Made by a program: the position numbers and the translations under genes. The notes below the pieces were generated by a model. It was given only the letters and a program-made list of their open reading frames with translations, had not been told where the DNA came from and did no database searches. A stretch of DNA of 64,000 nucleotides from Chitinimonas taiwanensis DSM 18899 (lineage in GTDB: Bacteria > Pseudomonadota > Gammaproteobacteria > Burkholderiales > Chitinimonadaceae): the NCBI RefSeq assembly GCF_900119825.1, contig NZ_FPKR01000003.1, positions 1 through 64,000 of the forward strand. Direction: 5' to 3'. Shown piece by piece: positions 1 to 7,813 of this stretch; position 1 is the stretch's first letter; each line of letters opens with the position of its first letter.

Positions 1-1
1 C

Positions 2-58
2 CGTCATAGCCATCTTGGCGGCGTCAGTCCCGAGGCCTTTGAACTAGCCGCGGCGTGA
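2..58 (+). CDS. IS3-family transposase OrfB, C-terminal end (partial)
   Basis: The frame open from the left edge ends HSHLGGVSPEAFELAAA-stop. This matches the usual C-terminus of IS3-family OrfB integrases (H-x-x-LGG-x-SP-x-x-F/Y). Only 18 residues lie in the window, so whether the gene is intact cannot be judged. The catalytic DDE core would lie to the left. A second transposase tail follows in the same frame, which suggests nested or decayed insertion sequences. Confidence 0.6.
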   Translation, partial: RHSHLGGVSPEAFELAAA

Positions 59-163
59 GGCTGGAGGTTGTCTACCGTTTCCGGGACAGTCCACCCAAAC
101 ATGGCCTTGGGCGGCATCACCCCCAAACAGCGGCTGGCCATGGTCGCTTACCTCTACTTCTGA
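59..163 (+). pseudogene. Remnant of a second IS3-type transposase C-terminus
   Basis: Immediately after the stop of the first tail, the same frame reads on to NMALGGITPKQRLAMVAYLYF-stop. NMALGG-x-TP-x-x-RL is the typical end of another IS3/IS481-type integrase. No start codon or catalytic region precedes it, so it is a fragment of about 34 residues. It may be a relic of an older element into which the first one inserted or recombined. Confidence 0.5.
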
Positions 164-190
164 CTCCCGTTAAAAACGGGGGGATTACCT
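164..190 (+). repeat. Probable IS right-end sequence
   Basis: Directly after the transposase stop comes CTCCCGTTAAAAACGG, then GGGGATTACC. The core CCGTTAAAAACGG is a short palindrome. A GGTAATCCCCC-type terminus (read on the other strand) resembles IS3-family inverted repeats. The left end is outside the window, so the pair cannot be checked. Confidence 0.4.
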
Positions 191-328
191 TATGAAACAG
201 TAGTTCCTGTTTTTTGATGCGCTTCAGGTGTTCTCTGTTGAAGTGTGTGGTCTCTGATCTGCGAAGTAGTCCGGATGACTAATCAAAAGGTGATGAGCGA
301 ATGGGGCTGGTTGTTAATTCTGGACCTT
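191..328. other. Intergenic stretch between IS end and MORN gene
   Basis: AT-richer sequence with no ORF of note on either strand. It lies downstream of the minus-strand MORN gene. No T-run hairpin was recognised. Confidence 0.3.
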
Positions 329-991
329 CTAGCAGGGCTGCCAATCTTGGCCAAACTGTTGGTCTGTAATCAGTTTTTTGGTGGTTTTGCCATCCTCTTC
401 AATTAACAGTGTGATGTCTGTCTTGGCCACGTTAGTTACCATGGCTCTTATTAGTCTGCTTGTTCCAATGCCTTCTTTTGTAACTGTGCAGACAGTTTGA
501 TTGAGTGAAATGGACGTCATGATGAGTTTCGTCGCTAGTTTTTTTCTGACTTCCATGTAGCTTTCGCCATAACGTAAACCTGCTTTCCATTGCCCAGAAA
601 ATTTATCACCATTGGGCCAGAAGTAAACGCCAAATCCTTCTCGCAGATCCTTCAGATATTCGCCTTCGTGGTTCTGGCCAGCCCAGGGTGATTGGCTGCC
701 CCAAGTGTAGCTTCCCCAGCCCTCACGATAGTCGCCACGGAACTCACCGTGGTACTGGTCGCCGGTTTTGTGCCAGGTTTTAATCCCTTGGCCGTGTTTT
801 TTTCCATTCTCAAAATAGCCAGTGTAGCTACTGACGGGCCCCTGAGCTTCACCAAAGCCATCCGCCAGGCCGGCACCGTTGCAAGCACCCTCGTAGCGCC
901 CCTGCAGCTCAGGGTCCAGTACCCTGCAGCTGGCCTGTGCCAAGCCGCAGATGGTAACCATCACTGTGGCAATCATCCAGATTGGTTTCAT
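329..991 (-). CDS. MORN-repeat secreted protein
   Basis: A 220-residue protein with an N-terminal signal peptide (about residues 1-20, cleavage near AQA-SC). It then has several MORN-type repeats at about 50-145: GYFENGKKHGQGIKTW, YHGEFRGDYREGWGSYTW, HEGEYLKDLREGFGVYFWPNG. MORN repeats form a beta-hairpin ladder, used in bacteria mostly for protein contact or envelope location. The C-terminal 75 residues match nothing I recognise. The ATG overlaps the stop of the upstream yjbH-PAP2 gene by 4 bp, so the two are translationally coupled. The protein probably belongs to the exopolysaccharide/envelope locus; its exact role is unknown. Confidence 0.75.
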   Translation of the reverse strand: MKPIWMIATVMVTICGLAQASCRVLDPELQGRYEGACNGAGLADGFGEAQGPVSSYTGYFENGKKHGQGIKTWHKTGDQYHGEFRGDYREGWGSYTWGSQSPWAGQNHEGEYLKDLREGFGVYFWPNGDKFSGQWKAGLRYGESYMEVRKKLATKLIMTSISLNQTVCTVTKEGIGTSRLIRAMVTNVAKTDITLLIEEDGKTTKKLITDQQFGQDWQPC

Positions 992-3801
992 TGCATGTCC
1001 CAGCGCAAGTTGATCGATCGTGTGCCAATTTGGACTTCCGGCTCGAGCTTGCTGCGTTTTCGATTCCAGTCCCAGCTATATTGGCCAGCCGCAATACCGA
1101 GCAGCGAGCCGGCAACTACATCGGAGAACCAATGTTCTCTGGAGCGCATACGGCCGTACTGGGTAATGGCTGGTAGGGCATAGAGTGCGGGCATCGCGTA
1201 CTCCTGAGCGAAGGGCGTCACGACAGCAGTGGCCACCGCAACGTGGCTCGATGGCAGGCTGTGTCGCGATTGGCGACGATCGAAGCCTTCCAGCGAGTCT
1301 CCTGCATCAGCCTTCGGACGGGTGCGCCCAAATGCCCATTTGCCCGCTTCAGCCAGTACCCCTGCGGAGATGCCCGCCTGGAAGGCGGAGTAGGCTGTGC
1401 GGCTTAACCGGTTATTGCCCTCGTAAGTAGCCAGCGCACCCGATAGCGCCAAGCCTGCCCAAGGCAGGGCGTCGCCCGCGTCAATGACTTTTTGCGTGCT
1501 CTTGCTGGGTGTGGATTTGACACTTCGCCTATCCAGGCGGCTATCGAATCTGCTGGCTAACCAGATGGCACCGCCCGCGTAGGCGAGCTTGGACATGCCG
1601 CTGCGGCTGGCTGTGTCGCCCAACCCAGACCAGAGCATCTTGGCTTGGTCGTGAATTGGCTGTCGGTAAAAGAGCGTTTGCGGCACCGGCATCCGGTAGT
1701 CATCGTCGAGGTCATCCAGTTCGACCAAGCCGTCACGGTCCTCCCGGTTTGTCAGGTAGCGCGACACAATGCCGTAAAGGTCGCCTGGGTAAGCAACGAT
1801 CTGACCTACATCACGCGTCCAGGGGGCCAAGCTGTAACGACCCACTGCCGCCGTGTCCTTGGTCAGCAGAATATTGAGCGGGATGGACAGGAAGACACCC
1901 TTGTCGTGGTAAGGGCTGGTCGGTGAGCCTGGCGACGTGATGTCATTGCCATTCGTGACCGTATACCACGCCCCCATTTCTACACCGGATCGGAAGCGCT
2001 TGGCGACTTCCGCCCTGACGCCCTCATCTCCCGCGAGGAAGCGCCCGGCGCGCAAGGTCGTGGTCAGGCCTTGACTGGGGATACGATAGTGGAGCGAGGC
2101 AATGGCAGTCGTGGTTTCGTAATCTCTGAACTTGAGTCCGCCACCGGTATCCCGCTGCCTGACCCGGTCGAGTGTGAGATCAAGGGTATAGGGGGCGCGA
2201 CTGGGTTGATAGAGCACTTGCCCACCGATACCACCGAACATTTCCTCATACAAACCTGCGCTGGTGCGGCCATACCAGCCCTGGCCCAAGTGGAAGTACT
2301 GACTGATCGCCGCGCGCTCCAATGCCGCTTTGCTATCGCGCTTGTACTGCGCAACGTCCGAGCGTACGTGGGGCAGGGCGCTATTCGAATCTTGCGTGAC
2401 GCTTGAAACATTCTCCAGAACCGACGCGGTGGCTGAGAGGTCGAGGAACGTGCGCTGGGCAAGACGGGCGTTTAAGGAGGCCTGTAGGTAGAGGTCGTAC
2501 TTTAATACGCCGCTCGGGTCATTGAAGTAGGCGCCGAGTTTTGGTGCTATGCGCAACTGACTCAGCCCCCGATCGCGCACGCTGAGGGCTGCCACTTCGC
2601 CTGTGCTTTGCCCGGCCTCCAGATCGGCGCTGTAGTTGGGCTCATCCCATTGCGCGATCTGTTCTGCCGATGTCTCTGGCGAATCAGGTTCATTGGCGGA
2701 CGCCTGTTTGATCGTGACCGACCGCGCAAGGTCTTCACGTGAGAGTGCGCCATTGAAGTAGCGGGCGAGGGCATCGGTATCGTTGAAGCGGTATTGGGTG
2801 ACGGGCAAGCCGCCTTGCTTCAGGGTAATACTGATCTCACGCACACCAAAAGGTGCGTGAGCAAGCGCAATGCGCGCGGCGCGCCCTGCGGCGCGGCTAG
2901 GCAGAGCAATGCGCGTGTTGGCAAGTTCGATATCCAGCGTCGCAGCGCGGTAACTGCAATGAATGTCTCGATACTGCTGGCGCTGCAATGCTCGGAGGAG
3001 GTTTCGCTGGTACTGCCCGTCGTCTAGCCAAGCTTGTTCGGTTGGTCGCACTGGCAGCTTTTCCAAAGCCGCGGGTTCATTCAATTTTGGAATGAACTCT
3101 TTTCTATCGAGCGGGATGTCCACATATGCATTGGCGGTCATTGTCCCATCACGCATGCGTCCAACCTGCCCATTGAGCCACCCATACTGATAAGCGAGAC
3201 CAATGTTAAGCCCAGGATTGCGCTTGTCCGCACCGCTTTCTCGTGCACGCGAGTCCGTTTCATATCTGTTGGCATCGTATTCTACAATGGCATCCAGATA
3301 AGCGAAGCTTGGAATCGGGTGGCGCAATCCAGCGAAGAGCCCCTTTGTTCGTTTTCGACCATAACCCACGCTGACGTCGGCTGATCCAACCTGTTTGCTG
3401 GCCACTAGGTAGTTTGACGTAAAGAGGCCGGTTCCCTCAAAGTCATCAATGCCCACCGCCAAAGCAGGTTGCCACGGGCCTTCGCTGAATATTTGTAGTT
3501 TGGCAGCGAATGCTTTGTCACCGTAATCGCCGTACTGGGGGCTATCAGGGAAACCTTCTACCCCTGAAATACGAGTGAAGCGTGCCGATGTCTCTAACCA
3601 GGGCATCAGTGCCACGCTAGACCAAAATGCACGGTAGGGTGACTGGAGGGCAAAGCCAGTCCGCCAGCTGCCCTCCTTTCCGATGCGCGCATCTGGCATT
3701 TGAATGAATCCACGCTGCCCATTCACCGTGCTGTCTGCGTGGGCAAATAAGGTACCGATCAAAAAGGCCAGGAGAAGCGGGGGCAGATTGGGGGTTTTCA
3801 T
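988..3801 (-). CDS. yjbH: YjbH-like outer-membrane protein fused to a PAP2 phosphatase domain
   Basis: A 937-residue protein with a signal peptide at residues 1-22 (LLLAFLIGTLFAHA). Residues up to about 700 resemble YjbH/WbfB, the outer-membrane lipoprotein or barrel component of the yjbEFGH exopolysaccharide operon (NGQRGFIQMPDARIGKEGSW start; VAVGIDDFEGTG; YQYGWLNGQVG). The last 200 residues carry a complete type-2 phosphatidic acid phosphatase signature: K821-x6-RP, PSSH at 850-853, and R884-x5-H890-x3-D894. YjbH proteins are normally about 700 residues, so this is a fusion. It sits downstream of a yjbE-like gene and overlaps a MORN gene by 4 bp; yjbF and yjbG are absent. The PAP2 part may release phosphate from a lipid-linked intermediate in the envelope; that is inference. 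Confidence 0.8.
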   Translation of the reverse strand: MKTPNLPPLLLAFLIGTLFAHADSTVNGQRGFIQMPDARIGKEGSWRTGFALQSPYRAFWSSVALMPWLETSARFTRISGVEGFPDSPQYGDYGDKAFAAKLQIFSEGPWQPALAVGIDDFEGTGLFTSNYLVASKQVGSADVSVGYGRKRTKGLFAGLRHPIPSFAYLDAIVEYDANRYETDSRARESGADKRNPGLNIGLAYQYGWLNGQVGRMRDGTMTANAYVDIPLDRKEFIPKLNEPAALEKLPVRPTEQAWLDDGQYQRNLLRALQRQQYRDIHCSYRAATLDIELANTRIALPSRAAGRAARIALAHAPFGVREISITLKQGGLPVTQYRFNDTDALARYFNGALSREDLARSVTIKQASANEPDSPETSAEQIAQWDEPNYSADLEAGQSTGEVAALSVRDRGLSQLRIAPKLGAYFNDPSGVLKYDLYLQASLNARLAQRTFLDLSATASVLENVSSVTQDSNSALPHVRSDVAQYKRDSKAALERAAISQYFHLGQGWYGRTSAGLYEEMFGGIGGQVLYQPSRAPYTLDLTLDRVRQRDTGGGLKFRDYETTTAIASLHYRIPSQGLTTTLRAGRFLAGDEGVRAEVAKRFRSGVEMGAWYTVTNGNDITSPGSPTSPYHDKGVFLSIPLNILLTKDTAAVGRYSLAPWTRDVGQIVAYPGDLYGIVSRYLTNREDRDGLVELDDLDDDYRMPVPQTLFYRQPIHDQAKMLWSGLGDTASRSGMSKLAYAGGAIWLASRFDSRLDRRSVKSTPSKSTQKVIDAGDALPWAGLALSGALATYEGNNRLSRTAYSAFQAGISAGVLAEAGKWAFGRTRPKADAGDSLEGFDRRQSRHSLPSSHVAVATAVVTPFAQEYAMPALYALPAITQYGRMRSREHWFSDVVAGSLLGIAAGQYSWDWNRKRSKLEPEVQIGTRSINLRWDMQ

Positions 3802-3835
3802 TGATTAGGGGATGTCATCAAGAGCAACTGAACAA

Positions 3836-3872
3836 GCAAAAAAACAAATAGCCACCGAAGTGGCTATTTGTT
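3836..3872 (-). terminator. Rho-independent terminator/attenuator between yjbE and yjbH
   Basis: A perfect 13-bp stem, AACAAATAGCCAC (3843-3855) and GTGGCTATTTGTT (3860-3872), with a CGAA loop. On the minus strand the stem is followed by an uninterrupted T run (A run at 3837-3844 on the plus strand). It lies 18 bp after the yjbE stop and about 35 bp before the yjbH start. Most yjbE transcripts should end here, with read-through feeding yjbH. Confidence 0.85.
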
Positions 3873-3890
3873 CACTACTAAGCGATTGCT

Positions 3891-4133
3891 TTAGTGGTGC
3901 GACGGCGTGGTGTGGCTCGACGGGGTGTCGTCCGACGATGCAGTCACGGCAACGGCAGCAGCAGCGGCAACGCCCGCGGCGATCGCAGCGGTAGTGGCAC
4001 CAGCAGCAGCACCAGCGCCAGCGGCACCAGCACCAGCGGCCGAGCTGCCAGCCGAAGTGGCAGCAGCTTCAGCGGCGTGGGCAGAGAACATCGACAGGGC
4101 GGCCACGGCGGCCAGAATCATCTTCAGCTTCAT
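3891..4133 (-). CDS. yjbE: YjbE-like secreted Ala/Gly/Ser-rich peptide
   Basis: An 80-residue protein starting MKLKMILAAV; GAGGAAACC lies just upstream, which decides this ATG over a longer frame. Residues 1-20 are a signal peptide ending SAHA. The mature part is low-complexity Ala/Gly/Ser/Thr (residues 21-64), ending in a Ser/Asp/His/Pro tail with four His. E. coli YjbE, first gene of yjbEFGH, has the same layout: about 80 residues, signal peptide, Ala/Gly/Ser/Thr-rich body. The downstream yjbH homologue supports the call. A terminator follows, so it is probably the most highly expressed gene of the locus. The molecular function of the family is unknown. Confidence 0.7.
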   Translation of the reverse strand: MKLKMILAAVAALSMFSAHAAEAAATSAGSSAAGAGAAGAGAAAGATTAAIAAGVAAAAAVAVTASSDDTPSSHTTPSHH

Positions 4134-4241
4134 AATTGGTTTCCTCGCTTCAGTTTCAAATCGGAGGGCAAACAGCTTCCCACCTGCATGGTAATAGGCG
4201 GCTTGGCTAAAAGGCAAACAGAAAAACCTGAGTTGCCCACA

Positions 4242-5717
4242 TTATTGTGCGGCTGTCGCCTTTTCGATGTTGCGCTGCGGCATGATCTGGAAGTCAACTT
4301 GCTGGATGTTGCGCTGACCTAGGCGCTGTTGCTGCACTTTCAGTACCGTTGCGTCGAATAGATAAGGCCGCAGTGCGGGGGCTTTGCGGGATGGCGGCTG
4401 GGCGAAGTAGAGCCGGCTGGCTTGCTTGGCCAGGGTCTGCGCGCTCAGGTAGCCGATCAGCGCATGCTCCATCGAGTGAAAGCCGTTTTTCCAGTGATGC
4501 TGCTTGAGCTGGCGGCCGTCGCTTTGCCCGTTGGCGGGCAGGCTGCCCCAGACCTCGCCGTGCTGGCGATCGACGAAGTGAGCCAGCCACCATTGACTCG
4601 CGTCATGCCAGCGTTCGGCGTCATCGCCTTCCAGCATGGCTAGCGTGGCAGCAGCTTGGCTGAGTTCGGCGTAGATCCACCAGGATTTGCGGTTGGAACT
4701 GCTGCCATCTGCCAGCCGTTTTTCTCCCCAGCTGCCGGTATCGGCAAGCCAGGCTTGCGCCAGCACCTTACGCATGCCTTCCCGGGCAAACTCGGCCAGG
4801 GCGGCATCTTGGTTCTGCTGTGCGCCCAGGTACAGCATCCAGTAGGCCTTGATGGTGTGGCCGTAGTCGTTGTGCCGGCCCTCGGCGCTCTCTCTATCGG
4901 CCGCCCCACGCGTGCCCCAGAACTGACCCGTGGCGGGGTCATGAAAGCGCGCGATCATGGCCTTGGAGAGCTGGGCGATATCGTTTTGCCAGCGTTGTTT
5001 GAGCGGACCTTCTGGCAAGGCCGGCGTGACCAGGATCAGGTAGGCGTTCAGCTGGTCAAGCGTGGCGACCAGCTCCTCGCGCTCGGCCTCGCCACTGCCA
5101 TCGTCCTTGGCCACCCATTTGATCAGGCCGGTCTTCTTGTCCTGATAAGTATTGAAGATATGTTGTTTCAGGCGGATCAGGTCAGCCAAGACCTGGGCAT
5201 CGCGGGTCAGGTAATACACCGAGGCGAGGCCCAGGGCCGCGTAGGACAGGTCCTGGCTGGTGCGCAGGCCGATGGCGGGCTTGGGCTTGCCGTTTTCGAA
5301 CCAGCTCGCGGCGCTGCCACTGCGGTGGTCCAGCGCGCGCTGGCGCAGGTCGCGCACGCCCGCTTCGGCCAGCTGCAGGAGCTTGATGTCACCGGTCAGA
5401 TGAAAGCCCATCGCGTACGCATAGATCTGCCGCGATTGCATGCGCACATACTGGCGGCCGAGCTCGGGCTTGATCCAGGCCGGTGGATCGGCCAGCTCGG
5501 GGCAGGGGGCTTCGCTGCGGTAGGCGCTGCCATCGTTGCAGCGGAAGGTGGGGAAGCGACCTATCGGCTCGCCTTGCGCGCCGACATGCGTCCACCAGGG
5601 CAAGAGGTCCTGCTTAGCATGATCTAGCCAGGTTTGCCCCAGACGAGGATCGGCTGCGCTGGCAAGCAGGCTGAGGCTGGCAAGCAGGCTAAGGCCGAGA
5701 GGGCGCAGAAATGACAT
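4242..5717 (-). CDS. Secreted AGE-family (alpha/alpha)6-barrel protein
   Basis: A 491-residue protein with signal peptide MSFLRPLGLSLLASLSLLASA. The body matches the N-acylglucosamine/cellobiose 2-epimerase superfamily: repeated helical hairpins, NDYGHTIKAYWM and KNGFHSMEHALIGYL, whose His residues correspond to the general acid/base pair of AGE enzymes. Known AGE epimerases are cytoplasmic and about 400 residues long. This one is exported and has an extra N-terminal Cys-containing segment (FRCNDGSAYRSEAPCPEL). It is followed by yjbE after 108 bp in the same direction, so it may act on the exopolysaccharide made or exported by the locus. It could be an epimerase, an isomerase or a non-catalytic sugar binder. 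Confidence 0.6.
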   Translation of the reverse strand: MSFLRPLGLSLLASLSLLASAADPRLGQTWLDHAKQDLLPWWTHVGAQGEPIGRFPTFRCNDGSAYRSEAPCPELADPPAWIKPELGRQYVRMQSRQIYAYAMGFHLTGDIKLLQLAEAGVRDLRQRALDHRSGSAASWFENGKPKPAIGLRTSQDLSYAALGLASVYYLTRDAQVLADLIRLKQHIFNTYQDKKTGLIKWVAKDDGSGEAEREELVATLDQLNAYLILVTPALPEGPLKQRWQNDIAQLSKAMIARFHDPATGQFWGTRGAADRESAEGRHNDYGHTIKAYWMLYLGAQQNQDAALAEFAREGMRKVLAQAWLADTGSWGEKRLADGSSSNRKSWWIYAELSQAAATLAMLEGDDAERWHDASQWWLAHFVDRQHGEVWGSLPANGQSDGRQLKQHHWKNGFHSMEHALIGYLSAQTLAKQASRLYFAQPPSRKAPALRPYLFDATVLKVQQQRLGQRNIQQVDFQIMPQRNIEKATAAQ

Positions 5718-5855
5718 GTAAAGCTCCGATTGGGCGACCGGCGCGCTGAGGAGGAAGCCGGTGCGGATGAAGGCTGGTCGAGGATTCTAGCTGCGGGGAC
5801 GGGGGACTTGCGCTTATATTCGGCATTTGTCCGTGTAGCCCTCTCGGAGTTCAGC

Positions 5856-6641
5856 ATGCAGCTCGCCGAAATACATATTCACCCGCTCAAATCCTGCCGT
5901 GCCCAACTGGTCGAGCAGGCGCTGGTCGAGCCCATGGGGCTGCAGCACGACCGGCGCTGGATGCTGATCGGTGCCGACGGGCAGTTCATGACTGGCCGGC
6001 AGTTTCCGCGTCTGGTGCTGATCGAGGTGGCGGCCGATACGCAGGGTGCCTGCTTTACGGCGCCCGATATGCCCGAGCTGCGCGTTGAGCGTGCTGACAT
6101 GAACGAGGATGTGCCGGTGGAGGTCTGGCGCAGTGCTTTTGCGGCGCGCACCGGGAGCTGGGATGCAGACTTCTGGTTTTCCGACTTTCTCGGCGTGGCC
6201 TGCCGCCTGGTGTATGTGGATGCGCACACCACGCGGCGCACCCATGCTGACCCCAGCGTGCCGGTAGGCTTCGCCGATGGTTATCCGCTGCTGCTGATCG
6301 GCACTGCCTCGCTGGCCGACCTGAATGCGCGCCTGACTCAGCCGGTGAGCATGCGTCAGTTTCGCCCCAATCTGGTGGTGCAGACCGGGCAGGCATTTGT
6401 CGAGGATGGCTGGCAACGCATTCGCGTGGGCGAGGTGGTGTTCGAGAACGTCAAGCTCTGCTCGCGTTGCATCTTCACCACCGTCGATCCCGAGCAGGCG
6501 AGCTTGCATCCGAAGCAGGAGCCGCTGGCCACCTTGAATGGCTACCGGCGCAGCGAGGCCGGTACCATGTTCGGCATCAACCTTGTCGCGCGTGGCACCG
6601 GCTTGGTCAAGCTCGGCGATGCGGTGGAAGTCCTGGCCTGA
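5856..6641 (+). CDS. MOSC domain-containing protein (YcbX type)
   Basis: A 261-residue protein; the start MQLAEIHIHPLKSC was chosen because the MOSC N-terminal beta-barrel domain begins exactly there. The N-terminal barrel (MGLQHDRRWMLIGADGQFMTGRQFPRL) is followed by the MOSC domain with MRQFRPNLVV and the conserved Cys region FENVKLCSRCIFTTVDP. Family members carry or use the molybdenum cofactor and reduce N-hydroxylated compounds (YcbX) or handle sulfur transfer. E. coli YcbX has an extra C-terminal 2Fe-2S ferredoxin domain, absent here, so an electron donor would have to be separate. It stands alone, with its 3' end 4 bp from that of the convergent hydrolase gene. Confidence 0.85.
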   Translation: MQLAEIHIHPLKSCRAQLVEQALVEPMGLQHDRRWMLIGADGQFMTGRQFPRLVLIEVAADTQGACFTAPDMPELRVERADMNEDVPVEVWRSAFAARTGSWDADFWFSDFLGVACRLVYVDAHTTRRTHADPSVPVGFADGYPLLLIGTASLADLNARLTQPVSMRQFRPNLVVQTGQAFVEDGWQRIRVGEVVFENVKLCSRCIFTTVDPEQASLHPKQEPLATLNGYRRSEAGTMFGINLVARGTGLVKLGDAVEVLA

Positions 6642-6645
6642 TGGT

Positions 6646-7653
6646 TTAGCGCGCGGGGCCGGTGCCGCCATGCTGATCGAAGAAGCTCATCAGGCAGCGT
6701 GGCAGCCAATCGATGCGGCCGGGGAAGGGGCCTTCCGCAAAGCCCACATGGCCGCCGCGTGCCGGCTGCAGCAAGGTGATGGCCGTGCTGACGTCGGCCG
6801 GGCCGGGTAAGGCGCTGGCGGGCAGGAAAGGGTCGTTGCGTGCATTGATCACCAGTGTGGGCACCGCGATCGCCCTCAGATGCGGCTTGGCGCTTGCACG
6901 TTGCCAGTAGTCGTCCACGCCCGCGAAGCCGTGCAATGGCGCGGTCACTCGTGCATCGAATTGCTTGAAGGTGCGGGCGGCGGCGATCTCGCGCGGCGAC
7001 ACATTCAGGAAGGACAGCTCCTTGGAGAACGTCGCCAGGTGGGCCAGGGTTTTCGGGCGCAGGGTACGCATGAATTCGCGTGTGTAGATGGCCTTGTTCA
7101 GGCCGCGATCCAGCACCTTGCCGGCTGCTACCAGATCGAGCGGGGCGGAAATCACTGCTGCGCCCTGTAAGACGCTATTCGCTTGCTCAGCCTGTTCGCC
7201 TAGCCACTTGGCCAGCGCATTGCCACCCAGCGACACGCCGGCGCTGAACAGCGCACCGGCGTGGACGGCTCGGAAGCGTCGCAATATCCAGTCGATTTCG
7301 CCCGAGTCGCCGGCATGGTAGGCACGCGGTTTGCGGTTGGGATGGCCGCCGCAGCCACGAAAATGCGCGACCGCAGCGCGCCATTGTCGCTGTTTGGCCA
7401 TATGCATGAGCGCACTCGCATAGTGGCTGGCCGAGCTGCCTTCCAGGCCGTGGAAGTGCACCAGCAAGGGCGCGTCGGGCTGGGCGGGTGCGTCCAGCCA
7501 ATCGATGGCGATCTCGTCGCCATCAGGGGCAGTCCAGATTTCCCGCCGGTAGGCGGGTGGCGGGCGCTTGAGCGCCAGGGCCGGGTAGACGGTATCGCTG
7601 TGCGGGCCGATTAGCCAGGCGGCTGGGCGGTAGGGCGGCAGGGTGTTGAGCAT
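6646..7653 (-). CDS. YheT-family alpha/beta hydrolase
   Basis: A 335-residue protein from ATG at 7653 (MLNTLPPYRPAAWLIG). It shows the alpha/beta hydrolase plan of the UPF0017/YheT/ABHD1-3 group: the oxyanion region HFHGLEGSS, FRGCGGHPNRKPRAYHAGDS, nucleophile elbow GVSLGGNAL, acid loop NARNDPFLP and a terminal His in GGHVGF. Members are esterases or lipases with poorly known substrates. A longer upstream ATG exists but adds a non-conserved segment. Nothing nearby suggests a pathway. Confidence 0.85.
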   Translation of the reverse strand: MLNTLPPYRPAAWLIGPHSDTVYPALALKRPPPAYRREIWTAPDGDEIAIDWLDAPAQPDAPLLVHFHGLEGSSASHYASALMHMAKQRQWRAAVAHFRGCGGHPNRKPRAYHAGDSGEIDWILRRFRAVHAGALFSAGVSLGGNALAKWLGEQAEQANSVLQGAAVISAPLDLVAAGKVLDRGLNKAIYTREFMRTLRPKTLAHLATFSKELSFLNVSPREIAAARTFKQFDARVTAPLHGFAGVDDYWQRASAKPHLRAIAVPTLVINARNDPFLPASALPGPADVSTAITLLQPARGGHVGFAEGPFPGRIDWLPRCLMSFFDQHGGTGPAR

Positions 7654-7813
7654 GCTCTCAGTGTAGCGCCTGTCGGCGCCGCCGCGCTCGTCGCAGCCTT
7701 GTGCCATATGGCCAAAGCGATGTTGGCTTAGCCTGTTACAGCTGGGCAGTGCGGCGAGGACTCGGTATCCTTTCGGCCTTGAATTCTATTTTGCATATTT
7801 TCACGGGTAAAAC

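Noticed and set aside
3812-4322. Plus-strand ORFs across the yjbE region
   Set aside because: They are antisense shadows of the Ala/Gly-rich coding sequence; the minus-strand frame has a signal peptide, RBS and terminator.
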